Source: Bacteroidales bacterium (GTDB lineage Bacteria > Bacteroidota > Bacteroidia > Bacteroidales > UBA932). Taken from it: a stretch of 36,689 bases of DNA. The stretch spans positions 1 through 36,689 of the forward strand of contig JAGCYZ010000033.1 in assembly GCA_017960545.1 (NCBI GenBank). The letters run 5' to 3'. Numbering within the stretch: position 1 is the stretch's first letter; each line of letters begins with the position of its first letter. The translations under genes and the position numbers were made by a program. The notes beneath the pieces are model-generated. The model was not told where the DNA came from, ran no database searches, and saw only the letters and a program-made list of their open reading frames with translations. Below, piece after piece: positions 27,172 to 36,090 of this stretch.

Positions 27172-28215
27172 ATGAGCAGAATTATCAACCTTATCATCCT
27201 TGACGAAAGCGGATCAATGTCACCCATCCGCGAACAGGCACTTGTAGGTGCGAACAAAACCATCCAGACCATCCGCGCAGCGCAGCAGGAAAATCCGGAC
27301 GACAACCAGATGCTTAGTTTCGTAACTTTCAATTCAGGCACTGACAGGCCCGACATCAGAATGATATTCGACTGCCAGCCCATAGGATCAGTCAAGGAGA
27401 TCACATTCGAGCAGTACTGGCCAAACGGCTCCACTCCCCTGTTCGATGCCATAGGCTTCTCTGTAAAGAGCCTTCAGGCCAAGGTGGAAACCGTGGACCA
27501 CGTGCTGGTCACCATCATCACCGACGGCTATGAAAACTCCTCTCGCGCGTACAACGCCGCATCTGTAAAGGAGATGATCGATACGCTCTCCGCGCAGGGC
27601 TGGGTGTTCACTTTCATCGGGGCGAACCAGAACTCCGAGCATGTGGCCAAGGGCTTGGGAATACGCAGCGCGATGGACTTCCTGGCATCGGCCGAAGGCT
27701 CCGCGATGATGTGGGACAAGATGAGCTCCAGCAACCGCGAGTACTACAAGCGGGTGCGCTACGCGAAGGAGACCGGGCGCGCGGTGGACTTCGAAGAGGA
27801 TTTCTTCTCTCTGAAGAAGGCCCTCTCGCGCGTGACGCCCGATAACATCCAGACGCTGAAGCCCGGCGAAGTCTTCGTCTTTGGCAGCAACCTCCAGGGA
27901 ATGCACTTGGGCGGAGCGGCGCGCCTGGCGCACGAGAGGTTCGGCGCCGTGTACGGGCAGGGCATCGGCCTATTCGGCCAGAGCTACGCCCTTCCCACTA
28001 TGAACCTGTCGCTGGAGGAGATAGCCAGGTACGTGGACGAATTCATCCTGTTTGCTGACCAGCACCCGGAGCTCACCTTCCTGGTGACGCGGGTCGGCTG
28101 CGGAATCGCGGGCTTCAGCGACGAGCAAATCGCTCCGCTCTTTGCGCGCGCCTTCGCCCTGCCCAACGTCTACCTCCCCGCTTCCTTCTGGAAAGTCCTG
28201 ACTTACAAATTCTAA
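27172..28215 (+). CDS. VWA domain protein with C-terminal macro-like (A1S_2505-type) domain
   Basis: The protein of 347 residues has no signal peptide. The N-terminal von Willebrand factor A domain (about 3-170) has a complete MIDAS: DESGS (Asp11, Ser13, Ser15), Thr88 in NGSTPLFDA and Asp118 in ITDGYENS. A linker (about 175-225) leads to a second domain (about 228-345) with VFVFGSNLQGMHLGGAA, GAVYGQGIGLFGQSYALPT and LVTRVGCGIAGFSDEQIAPLF. These match the phage-associated family annotated as A1S_2505 and resemble nucleotide/ADP-ribose-binding macro-type folds; the fold assignment is from memory and tentative. It is divergent from the NrtR-like gene and followed after 23 bases by a small gene. 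Confidence 0.82.
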   Translation: MSRIINLIILDESGSMSPIREQALVGANKTIQTIRAAQQENPDDNQMLSFVTFNSGTDRPDIRMIFDCQPIGSVKEITFEQYWPNGSTPLFDAIGFSVKSLQAKVETVDHVLVTIITDGYENSSRAYNAASVKEMIDTLSAQGWVFTFIGANQNSEHVAKGLGIRSAMDFLASAEGSAMMWDKMSSSNREYYKRVRYAKETGRAVDFEEDFFSLKKALSRVTPDNIQTLKPGEVFVFGSNLQGMHLGGAARLAHERFGAVYGQGIGLFGQSYALPTMNLSLEEIARYVDEFILFADQHPELTFLVTRVGCGIAGFSDEQIAPLFARAFALPNVYLPASFWKVLTYKF

Positions 28216-28238
28216 ATTGTTTAACCAAAGTGTGTAAT

Positions 28239-28595
28239 ATGAAGAGAAAGATATCGTTTTACAAAGACGGGAACGAATGGTATGCGGACGTCCCCTTCAT
28301 CCCCAAGGCGAACAACCTGATGGTAGCCGGAGCGGATACCTTCCTTGAAGACATCAGCAACGGCAGCGAAAGGGTCACCCTTAAAATAGTGAGCAACCCT
28401 TCGGCCAAAGACATCGAAGGGTGCGACTACTATCTGAAAATGACAAAGCACGATTTCTGGGGCGGCACATACGACGTTTATGACGGCTACTCCAAGGAGC
28501 CGATGCATACGCTCTGGCTATGCAACGTAACCCACTTTGTCTGCGGCCGACACCCCAGCCGGATAGGCATCCTCAACGTGGAGATGTCAAACTAG
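28239..28595 (+). CDS. small conserved protein, DUF6717-like
   Basis: The protein of 118 residues starts at the ATG at 28239; a GTG at 28230 in frame is possible but less likely. It has no signal peptide. The N-terminus KRKISFYKDGNEWYADVPF and the NNLMVAGADTFLEDIS segment resemble proteins annotated DUF6717; I am only moderately sure of that number. The fold looks beta-rich with a Trp/Tyr-rich C-terminal half (HDFWGGTYDVYDGY). Function is unknown. It is the second gene of the VWA operon, and its last 9 bases overlap the 3' end of the convergent TIR gene. Confidence 0.75.
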   Translation: MKRKISFYKDGNEWYADVPFIPKANNLMVAGADTFLEDISNGSERVTLKIVSNPSAKDIEGCDYYLKMTKHDFWGGTYDVYDGYSKEPMHTLWLCNVTHFVCGRHPSRIGILNVEMSN

Positions 28596-29531
28596 CCCAA
28601 GGTTCAGGTAGTGCATGAAGACGACGATGATGGCCTTGATGATAAGATATACGAAGATGAGGTTCTCGGGATCGGACAGCTTGAGGAGCATCTGGTCCCG
28701 GCTCATCAGGTCAAAGAAACTCTTCCCCTTGGATTTGCCTGCAAGGCAAACGGCGCCTATGGACAGCCACCCCAACAGCAGCAGGCCGGAACTTATCATC
28801 ACCCCCGTGTCCTTGAGCAGCATACCCGCCAGGAACATAACGAAGGGAGCAATGGCAGGAATGGTAAAATAGCACCTGCGCTGCCTTAGAATCCTGATTA
28901 AATAATAGATGGAAAGCAATATGCCGAACTCGCACACATACCCGGACAATCCCCCCATTATCTCGCTGGAACGCAGCGTCTTGGCCCACAGGAACATATA
29001 TGTGAGGGCGGCGTATGCGCCAGTAAGGAAGAGCAGTCCCGCACACAACAAGGCTGTTGTGAATAAAGGCAGTTTCTCTTTCTTGAAGACGCGCTCGGAG
29101 GGCTCACCGCCGTAGCCGTTGATGCGGGAGACAATCTTCCGGAGCGCTTCTTCGGGGCCGAGGGCCGGCCAGTCGATGTACTGGAGCGGAGTAAGGTAAA
29201 GCGCCACGGAAGGTGCGTAGGCGGAGCGGTCTATCTTCACGGGAAGAACCGTCTTTCCCAAATCTATCGCCATACTGATTTCGCGGAGCGTCCAGGGCGA
29301 CTGGCCCGCATTGCCCGACGAAAGGAACAGGAAGACGTCGCAGTCTTTGATACTGTTGGCGATAGTGTCCGGAAAGGTTACGCCGGGGTCAAGCCCCTCC
29401 CTGTCAATCCAGTAATTGATACCGTTGTCTGCCAAGGCTTCAGTTACCTTGTCCACAACGTTATCGGGGATTACAAGACCGTCATCGCCTACATAATCCC
29501 GCCTGGAGTAGCTGATAAATACGTTTTTCAT
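28587..29531 (-). CDS. TIR-domain protein with C-terminal transmembrane region
   Basis: The protein of 314 residues begins with a TIR domain (about 1-140): MKNVFISYSRRD, the INYWIDREGLDPG loop, and DVFLFLSSGNAGQSPWTLRE. Glu84 in PWTLREIS aligns with the catalytic glutamate of NAD-hydrolysing TIR domains such as SARM1 Glu642. After a basic linker, four or five hydrophobic helices follow (about 153-178, 192-210, 218-236, 240-262 and 288-310), with a cytoplasmic loop GKSKGKSFFDLMSRDQMLLK before the last. The TIR part should face the cytoplasm. TIR-transmembrane proteins occur in bacterial immunity, but no classical partner is present here. It ends convergently, overlapping the DUF6717-like gene. 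Confidence 0.88.
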   Translation of the reverse strand: MKNVFISYSRRDYVGDDGLVIPDNVVDKVTEALADNGINYWIDREGLDPGVTFPDTIANSIKDCDVFLFLSSGNAGQSPWTLREISMAIDLGKTVLPVKIDRSAYAPSVALYLTPLQYIDWPALGPEEALRKIVSRINGYGGEPSERVFKKEKLPLFTTALLCAGLLFLTGAYAALTYMFLWAKTLRSSEIMGGLSGYVCEFGILLSIYYLIRILRQRRCYFTIPAIAPFVMFLAGMLLKDTGVMISSGLLLLGWLSIGAVCLAGKSKGKSFFDLMSRDQMLLKLSDPENLIFVYLIIKAIIVVFMHYLNLGLV

Positions 29532-29548
29532 TGATTATCGCCTTAGTA

Positions 29549-29556
29549 CAAAGTTA
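29549..29556 (-). promoter_or_regulatory. -7 element for the TIR gene
   Basis: On the minus strand this reads TAACTTTG, an exact TAnnTTTG match, ending 17 bases before the ATG at 29531. A TTTG lies 24 bases further upstream, slightly beyond the usual spacing. Confidence 0.5.
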
Positions 29557-29570
29557 AATAATAATTTAAA

Positions 29571-30791
29571 ATGACACTGACAAACAAACACTTTTGGGAG
29601 CAGCCCCTGGTTAAGATATGCATCATTGGCCTTCTGGGCCTGTTTATGGGCATCCCGCTAATGATGATACGCGCTATGATAAACGAGCGCGAGGCGCAGC
29701 ATCAGAGTTCCCTGGACCACATCACCGACAGCTGGGGACGCCCCCAGACATTCGCCGGGCCCTGGATTTCTTACGAGTACGACAAGGAAGCCGGAGAGGG
29801 AAAGGAAAAAAGGACCGTCCACGCGACCCTGGATCCCGACATCCTCAAGTACGAGGTGAACAGCACCTCCAAAGAGCTGCACCGTTCCATTTACGACGTA
29901 TCCGTTTACACTGCCGATCTGTCCATCCAGGGAAACTTTGTGATTGATGAGAACCTGGCTGCCGTGGGCCTTGGGGAACTGGTCCTGTCTATGGACGAGC
30001 TCAAGGGCATTCAGGGGGAACCTGTCTTCACGTTTGGCGGCAAAGAGCTGAAAGTCAAGGCTTCCAATATTGGACTGAAGGCGGATATAACCCTGGATGA
30101 TCCGGTACGGGAAGGTGATGTGATTCCTTTCCAGGTATCTATGCGGATAAATGGTTCAAAGTCCCTGTTCTTCAGGCCCGAAGGGAGGATTACTGAAGTG
30201 GAGATGAATTCAGACTGCCCGGACCCGTCTTTCGACGGAGACTTCCTGCCGGCAGAAAGGAACGTCAGTCCGGAGGGCTTCACCGCCAAGTGGTCAGTGT
30301 CCCAGATATCTATGGCGGACCCTGCAGAATACCGCTTTGGAGTCAATCTGGTCAAGCCAGTCACGCAGTACCGCCAGACGGAAAGGGCTGCCAAGTACGG
30401 CATCCTTATAGTCCTTCTGGTATTCATTGCGGGATTTGTAGTGGAGATAATTTCAAAGAAGCCCATCAACCTTATCCAGTATATGGTCATCGGGGCTTCC
30501 CTGGTGCTGTTCTATTCCCTGCTGTTGGCTTTCTCGGACTTCCTGGCCTTCTGGCTGGCTTACTTGATTGCCGCCGTGATGACAACCGGAGCCCTGGGCG
30601 TTTACTTTGCAGGAATAGTCAAGAGCAAATGGGCCTATCTGCTCACCGGCCTGGTCGCCCTGGCCTATGGAGTCATTTACATACTTCTGCAGATGGAAAC
30701 ATTCGCTTTCCTAGCCGGCTCGCTGCTCCTCTTCGCCATCCTCTGCGTAATAATGGCCCTCACCAAGAAAATGCACTTTGACCAGGAATAA
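29571..30791 (+). CDS. creD: CreD-family inner membrane protein
   Basis: The protein of 406 residues has one N-terminal transmembrane helix (about 12-34), a large periplasmic beta-rich domain (about 45-275) and a C-terminal bundle of about five or six helices. The segment LVKPVTQYRQTERAAKYGIL before the helix bundle is the CreD hallmark. CreD is linked to envelope integrity and beta-lactam/colicin response in Proteobacteria, but Bacteroidetes members lack the CreBC context and their role is unclear. It is shorter than the usual 430-450 residues. Its stop directly abuts the stop of the convergent TonB-domain gene. Confidence 0.85.
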   Translation: MTLTNKHFWEQPLVKICIIGLLGLFMGIPLMMIRAMINEREAQHQSSLDHITDSWGRPQTFAGPWISYEYDKEAGEGKEKRTVHATLDPDILKYEVNSTSKELHRSIYDVSVYTADLSIQGNFVIDENLAAVGLGELVLSMDELKGIQGEPVFTFGGKELKVKASNIGLKADITLDDPVREGDVIPFQVSMRINGSKSLFFRPEGRITEVEMNSDCPDPSFDGDFLPAERNVSPEGFTAKWSVSQISMADPAEYRFGVNLVKPVTQYRQTERAAKYGILIVLLVFIAGFVVEIISKKPINLIQYMVIGASLVLFYSLLLAFSDFLAFWLAYLIAAVMTTGALGVYFAGIVKSKWAYLLTGLVALAYGVIYILLQMETFAFLAGSLLLFAILCVIMALTKKMHFDQE

Positions 30792-31928
30792 CTACCTATT
30801 TGCCCGATCCTTCAAGCTAAAAACCACAGGGAAAGTGAAAGTAACCTTGACAGGCTCATCGTCTTTCATCCCTGGCTTCCAATTGGGCGAAGAGCTTACA
30901 ACCCTTACGGCTTCGGCATCAAGAAGTGGATCCACGCTCCTTACAACATGCACATTTGTTACAGAGCCATCAGTTTCAATAGTGAAACGAACCACAACAC
31001 TTCCTGTTATGTTATTGTCTATTGCCTGTGGTGGGTATCTTAATCGGGAATTGACCCAATCGGCAAAGAATTCGGGATTCCTGTTCATGAACTGTGGCCG
31101 TACTTCCGGCCGTCCGGCATTTCTGGATTTAAACCAATTATCTATCAAAGATGAGAAACAAGCCTCCCAAAGCAGGTCATGGGAAATAACGCCTCTTTTC
31201 TGTGCCCCTGTCTTGGCATTGACAATGATTAACTCTTCTGCTTTATCGGCATAGATGCACAATAAAGAAAACAGGCGCCCAGACTCTCTGCTATTGAACA
31301 ACGCCCTTGCTACCCCTTCCATAAAGGCAGGATCAGTCTTAACGTTCTCCCACTCTTCATCCGTTACCGTAAGGGAGAACTGAATGTCTGAATCTGTCAT
31401 TCCCTGATAGGAAACTGCTGCTCCCTCTTCCGCCGGGAAGGCCTGAGGCAGCCAACGGGCCGTGATTTCCTGCCTTATGGAATCTGTAACACTTTCTATC
31501 CCAAGCAACCCTTTCAATTCTTCATTTGAGAAGGAAATCACAATTTCATCTCCTGTCGTGCTGCAATAATGATAATTGAGCGAGATATCCGTATCAATGC
31601 AAAATAGCAAGGTACTCTCCATAACGGACATACTCTGCTTAAAGGCAGATATTAAAGTGCTTTTGACCTGAGGTTGGCTGTTTTTGTATACGATAAAGTT
31701 AACGTCATCTTTAAAGGTATAATAGTAGTCGCAGGATTCCTCAGAAAGGGAAACCTTTTCAAATATCCTTTGACCCAGATCTTGAGGGAGACTTTCAGCC
31801 AATTCAGAAATTGAGTAATCCAGTATTTCACTTGCTATGACAGACTTGTAGACGTCTTGGGCTCCAACATTGAAACCAAATACGAGAACTGCCGCGAGAA
31901 ACATAAAAATCCGTCTTATCCTTTTCAT
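30792..31928 (-). CDS. secreted protein with C-terminal TonB-like domain
   Basis: The protein of 378 residues has a cleavable signal peptide (cut near VGAQ, about 24). Residues about 25-280 match no family I know. The C-terminal 90 residues form a TonB_C domain: NPEFFADWVNSRLRYPPQA, GSVVVRFTIETDGSVTNVHV, LLDAEAVRVVSSSPNWKPG. There is no N-terminal membrane anchor and no proline-rich spanner, so it is not a standard TonB; the domain probably acts as a periplasmic interaction module. Composition is more AT-rich than its neighbours. The 103 bases upstream to the ABC-F stop hold no clear promoter. Confidence 0.82.
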   Translation of the reverse strand: MKRIRRIFMFLAAVLVFGFNVGAQDVYKSVIASEILDYSISELAESLPQDLGQRIFEKVSLSEESCDYYYTFKDDVNFIVYKNSQPQVKSTLISAFKQSMSVMESTLLFCIDTDISLNYHYCSTTGDEIVISFSNEELKGLLGIESVTDSIRQEITARWLPQAFPAEEGAAVSYQGMTDSDIQFSLTVTDEEWENVKTDPAFMEGVARALFNSRESGRLFSLLCIYADKAEELIIVNAKTGAQKRGVISHDLLWEACFSSLIDNWFKSRNAGRPEVRPQFMNRNPEFFADWVNSRLRYPPQAIDNNITGSVVVRFTIETDGSVTNVHVVRSVDPLLDAEAVRVVSSSPNWKPGMKDDEPVKVTFTFPVVFSLKDRANR

Positions 31929-32030
31929 ATACTGGACTTTTCTGTAAACTTGGGGTTAATATAGTCAATTTTTCGTTTACACCTTGCATTTCAAAGTGGA
32001 ACTATCAGCACGCGGAATAGGTATGACCTG

Positions 32031-33761
32031 TCAGGAGGCGATATCTGAGAGTTCGAGCCAGCGGAGTTCCTTGGCGTCGAGGAGGTCCATAAGTTCGCCG
32101 ATGCGGGCGGAGGCGGACTGGAGGGCCTCGTAGCCAAGGGTGCCGCTGGAGAGCCGGGCCTCCAGGGTGGCCTTCTCGGCGCTGAGGGCCTCGAGTTCGG
32201 CCTCGAGGGCCTCAAGCTCGCGCTGCTCCTTGTAGGAGAGCTTGCGCTTGGCGGGAGCGGGCTTGGCGGGCTGGGGACGAGGGGCCGCAGGCTTGGCCGC
32301 GGAGCGGCGGGCGGCGGCCTCGTAGTCCTTGATGAAGGCGCGGTATTCGCTGAAGTTGCCAATAAAGTCCTTTACCACGCCATCGCCACAGAAAACAAGG
32401 AGGTGGTCCACCAGGCGGTCCATGAAGTGGCGGTCGTGGGATACTATGACAAGGGTTCCGGAGAAGTCCAGGAGGTATTCTTCAAGGACGTTGAGGGTGA
32501 CTATGTCAAGGTCGTTGGTGGGCTCGTCAAGGATGAGCATATTGGGCTGCTTCATCAGGATAGTGAGCAGGTAAAGGCGCCTCCTCTCCCCTCCGCTGAG
32601 CCTTGAGACGCGGGTGGAGTACATATCGGGAGTGAACAGGAAGCGGCCCAGAAGGTGCATGTCGGGGACAAGGTCTATGACGGTATCGTCCTCCTTGAAG
32701 GACATTCCGTCCTGGCGGTAGTAGCCTATCTGCAGGGATGTGCCGCGCTCAATGGAGCCGCGGACTATGGCCTGGGGTGACACTATCCCCATAAGGAGGT
32801 TTATGAATGTGCTTTTGCCTACGCCGTTGCGCCCGACGATGCCCACTTTCTCCCCCCGGGCAAAGTTGTATGTGAAGTCCCGCACAATGCACGGCCATCC
32901 CGGATACTCGCAGTAAAGGTCCTTGCAGTTGATGACTTTAGTGCCCAATCGCGCGTTGTAGCGGATCTCATCCATATTGACGTTGGTCTCCACGCGCGCC
33001 TGGGAGGCCCGCTCCTGCAGCTCGCGGAAGGCGTCCTTGCGGTACTTGGCCTTGCCGCTGCGCGCGCAGGGAGTGGCGTGTATCCACTCCAGCTCGCGCC
33101 GCAGGAGGTTTCGCACCTTGTCCGTCTGAGCGTTGTAGTTGGTTATGCGCTCCTGCCTTTTCTGCAGGTAATTCTGGTAGTCTCCCCTGTATGTGTAGAT
33201 GTCGCCTCCGTCAAGTTCCATCACTATGTTGCAGACGCGGTCCAGGAAGTAGCGGTCGTGCGTCACCATAAGGAGGGTGCAGCGGCTGCGGCCAAGATAG
33301 TTCTCCAGATACTCTATGGCGTCCACGTCCAGGTGGTTGGTGGGCTCGTCCATAATGAAGAAGTCCGCCTCGGAAGCCAGCATCTGGGTAATGGCCACCC
33401 TTTTCACCTCGCCGCCGCTTAGCTCCCCCATCAGACGCTGGGAAGAGCCCAGCCCAAGGCTTGTCAGTATCTCCCGCGTCTTGAGGCTGTCACCTATCTG
33501 CTGCGCTATGGTGTTCTGAGGGTCAAAGTCATAGTCCTGTTCCAGGAACGCTATGCGTATATCCTTGAGAAACAGGACCTTGCCGCCGGAATCAGAGCGG
33601 TCCTTACCTGCCAGGATGCGCATCAGGGAAGTCTTTCCTGCCCCGTTGGGAGCTATAAGCGCAATCTTGTCACCTTCATTGACATTGAAACTGATGCGGT
33701 CAAAGAGCACTTTCAATCCGTAAGACTTGGATATGCTCTCTATTTGCAGGTAACTGGCCAT
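32031..33761 (-). CDS. ABC-F family ATPase
   Basis: The protein of 576 residues is made of two ABC domains and no membrane segments, the ABC-F layout. Domain 1 has Walker A APNGAGKTS (about 37-45), signature LSGGE and Walker B FIMDEPTNHLD. Domain 2 has GRNGVGKST (about 310), LSGGERRRLYLL and LILDEPTNDLD. The C-terminal region (about 480-570) is Pro/Ala/Lys-rich followed by a coiled coil (ELEALEAELEALSAEKATLE), as in Uup-type proteins. ABC-F proteins act on the ribosome as translation factors; some give antibiotic protection. It starts 4 bases after proA, so it is probably the last gene of the pro operon. Confidence 0.9.
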   Translation of the reverse strand: MASYLQIESISKSYGLKVLFDRISFNVNEGDKIALIAPNGAGKTSLMRILAGKDRSDSGGKVLFLKDIRIAFLEQDYDFDPQNTIAQQIGDSLKTREILTSLGLGSSQRLMGELSGGEVKRVAITQMLASEADFFIMDEPTNHLDVDAIEYLENYLGRSRCTLLMVTHDRYFLDRVCNIVMELDGGDIYTYRGDYQNYLQKRQERITNYNAQTDKVRNLLRRELEWIHATPCARSGKAKYRKDAFRELQERASQARVETNVNMDEIRYNARLGTKVINCKDLYCEYPGWPCIVRDFTYNFARGEKVGIVGRNGVGKSTFINLLMGIVSPQAIVRGSIERGTSLQIGYYRQDGMSFKEDDTVIDLVPDMHLLGRFLFTPDMYSTRVSRLSGGERRRLYLLTILMKQPNMLILDEPTNDLDIVTLNVLEEYLLDFSGTLVIVSHDRHFMDRLVDHLLVFCGDGVVKDFIGNFSEYRAFIKDYEAAARRSAAKPAAPRPQPAKPAPAKRKLSYKEQRELEALEAELEALSAEKATLEARLSSGTLGYEALQSASARIGELMDLLDAKELRWLELSDIAS

Positions 33762-33765
33762 TAGT

Positions 33766-35001
33766 CTATGGACGAGTCTGTCCGTTGCCGTTTATGAGCC
33801 ACTTGTAGGTGGTGAGTTCCTCCAGGCCCATAGGGCCGCGGGCGCCCAGTTTCTGGGTGCTGATGCCTATTTCAGCGCCCAGGCCGAACTGGGCGCCGTC
33901 CGTGAAGCTGGTGGGAGCGTTCACATAGACGCAGGCGGCGTCCACCGCGGCCTGGAAGGCGGCGGCTGCGGCCGCATCGTCCGTGACTATGCTCTCACTG
34001 TGGCCTGAACCGTATTTTGAGATATGGTCCAGGGCCTCCTGCAGGCTGTCCACGGTACGGATGGCCATCTTGTAGTCCATATATTCGGTGCCGAAACTGT
34101 CAGGACCGGCGGCGTAAACCTCCGGATAGACGTCCTTGAGCGCGGCAAGGGCGCGCTCATCTGCGTATAAAGCCACGTTTTTGGCCGCCAGAGGCTCGCA
34201 TAGGGCCGGAAGGTCGCTGAGCCTGTCGCTGTGTATTATGAGGCAGTCAAGGGCGTTGCAGACGCTTACACGGCGCGTCTTGGCATTGAAAACTATCTTC
34301 TTTCCTATTTCCAGGTCTCCGGACTTGTCAAAGTAGGTGTTCACTACCCCGGCGCCGGTCTCTATGCAGGGGATGCGGGCGTTGTTTCGGACGAAGTCTA
34401 TGAGCTTGCGGCCGCCGCGCGGGATTACCAGATCCACGTAGCCCACTGCGTTGAGAAGGGCGCCGGTGGCGTCGTGGGTGGCGGGCAGCAGCGTAACGGC
34501 TTCGGCAGGGATGCCGAAGCTTTCAAGCACGCCCTGAACGATGGCCACCGCAGCGCGGTTGGAATCGTCAGCGTCCTTGCCGCCCTTGAGTACGCAGGCG
34601 TTTCCGCTTTTGAAGCAAAGCGAGAAAACGTCCAGCGTGACGTTGGGGCGTGCTTCATAAATGACGCCTATCACCCCGAAAGGCACGGCCACCTTGCGAA
34701 GGTGAAGGCCGTTGGGCAGCACGCGGTCCAGGAGCACGCGGCCGAGCGGCGAAGGCAGCGAGGCCACGGAGCGCATATCGGACGCGATGCCCTTTATGCG
34801 GTCTTCCGTAAGCATAAGGCGGTCGTAAAGGGGCGAGCTGCGGTCCATACGGGCAAGGTCCAGTTCGTTAGCGCGGAGAAGCTCCGCAGCGGAGGCTTCG
34901 AGGGCGTCGGCAACTGCCAGGAGCACTTTATTGCGCGTGGCATCGTCAAGCAGGGCCACGCTCTTGCCTGCCTGCCTGGCATTTATGAAGTATTTTTCCA
35001 T
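33766..35001 (-). CDS. proA: gamma-glutamyl phosphate reductase
   Basis: The protein of 411 residues catalyses the NADPH-dependent reduction of L-glutamyl-5-phosphate to glutamate-5-semialdehyde, the second step of proline synthesis, in the cytoplasm. The family pattern is clear: [16 protein letters not shown] (about 106-121), [16 protein letters not shown], and the catalytic cysteine Cys248 in RVSVCNALD. The C-terminal [20 protein letters not shown] is the signature of ProA. The length is normal. It follows proB with 3 bases between stop and start, and precedes the ABC-F gene. Confidence 0.97.
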   Translation of the reverse strand: MEKYFINARQAGKSVALLDDATRNKVLLAVADALEASAAELLRANELDLARMDRSSPLYDRLMLTEDRIKGIASDMRSVASLPSPLGRVLLDRVLPNGLHLRKVAVPFGVIGVIYEARPNVTLDVFSLCFKSGNACVLKGGKDADDSNRAAVAIVQGVLESFGIPAEAVTLLPATHDATGALLNAVGYVDLVIPRGGRKLIDFVRNNARIPCIETGAGVVNTYFDKSGDLEIGKKIVFNAKTRRVSVCNALDCLIIHSDRLSDLPALCEPLAAKNVALYADERALAALKDVYPEVYAAGPDSFGTEYMDYKMAIRTVDSLQEALDHISKYGSGHSESIVTDDAAAAAAFQAAVDAACVYVNAPTSFTDGAQFGLGAEIGISTQKLGARGPMGLEELTTYKWLINGNGQTRP

Positions 35002-35004
35002 TTT

Positions 35005-36090
35005 CTAAAGCAAGCTTAAATAATCGTAATGGACAAGGGGTTTGCGGTCGTGGTGGCCGAGCGCTTCACGCGCCTGGGCTGCGCTGTACGCGCTGCGTCC
35101 CACCGCAAAAAGTTCCCCGGAAGGATCCAGGATGCCAATGATGTCGCCTTCTTCAAAGTCTCCCTCAACGGAAGTGACGCCCACCGGAAGCAGGCTTACT
35201 GCGGTTTCCCCGCAGAGAGCCTTGCGCGCGGCGGCGTTCACGGTTACCGTACCCTTGGCGAAGCCGCTGCTGTGCGCGATCCATTTCTTCACGCTGGACA
35301 CGCCGCCGGGTGCGGGAACGAACTCCGTGCATACCGTGCCGGGCACATCGTTATAGAGGTCCTTGACTATGCCTTCGTGCTTTCCGTTGGCTATGAGCAC
35401 GCGGATGCCCTCTTCGGCCGCGCGGGCGGCTATGGAGTATTTGGAGAGCATTCCCCCGCGGCCGAAGCCGCTTTTCTGCGTGCCTATGCTGCCGCTGATG
35501 TCATCGCCTGGATATACTTTGTCTATGACTTTGGAGGATTTGTCGGACACGGGACCGTCATAGATGCCGTCCACGTTTGTAAGGATTATCAGGGTGTCCG
35601 CATCCATCATTGAGGCCACCAGGCCGGACAGCTCGTCATTGTCAGTGAACATAAGCTCCGTGACGCTGACGGTGTCGTTCTCATTGATGATAGGGACCAC
35701 GTTGTTGGAAAGCATAACCTCCATACAGGCCCTCTGGTTAAGGTATTCCCTGCGAGTGGAGAAACTTTCCTTCATTGTGAGCACCTGGCCAATGGTGGTG
35801 CCCCAGTCCTTGAACAGGCGGCTGTAAAGGCCTATTAGCTGCACCTGGCCCACGGCGGAGAACAGCTGGCGCTGCTCCACCGGGTCAAGCCGGTGCGCTC
35901 CGGCGGGAGCCTCCCGGCCAAGCAGGCTCCGCCCGCAGGCCACGGCTCCGCTGGACACCAGTATCACCTGTGCGCCATCCTTGCGGAGCGCCTCCACCTG
36001 ATCCACCAAGGACGATATCCTTGTGGTGTCAAGGGTGCCGTCCGCCCTGGTCAGGACGTTGGTGCCTATCTTTATTACTAGGCGTTTCAT
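35005..36090 (-). CDS. proB: glutamate 5-kinase
   Basis: The protein of 361 residues phosphorylates L-glutamate to L-glutamyl-5-phosphate, the first and usually proline-inhibited step of proline synthesis. The amino-acid-kinase domain has KRLVIKIGTNVLT at the N-terminus, VILVSSGAVACG (about 42-53), PIINENDTVS and LIILTNVDGIYDG. A PUA domain occupies about 270-355, as in full-length ProB. Its ATG overlaps the proC stop (ATGA), suggesting translational coupling. Confidence 0.97.
   Translation of the reverse strand: MKRLVIKIGTNVLTRADGTLDTTRISSLVDQVEALRKDGAQVILVSSGAVACGRSLLGREAPAGAHRLDPVEQRQLFSAVGQVQLIGLYSRLFKDWGTTIGQVLTMKESFSTRREYLNQRACMEVMLSNNVVPIINENDTVSVTELMFTDNDELSGLVASMMDADTLIILTNVDGIYDGPVSDKSSKVIDKVYPGDDISGSIGTQKSGFGRGGMLSKYSIAARAAEEGIRVLIANGKHEGIVKDLYNDVPGTVCTEFVPAPGGVSSVKKWIAHSSGFAKGTVTVNAAARKALCGETAVSLLPVGVTSVEGDFEEGDIIGILDPSGELFAVGRSAYSAAQAREALGHHDRKPLVHYDYLSLL

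Noticed and set aside
26303..29531. Assignment of the TIR/NrtR region to a known defence system such as Thoeris or CBASS
   Set aside because: No ThsA-like, cyclic-nucleotide synthase, Argonaute or STING domain is present; naming a known system would go beyond the sequence.
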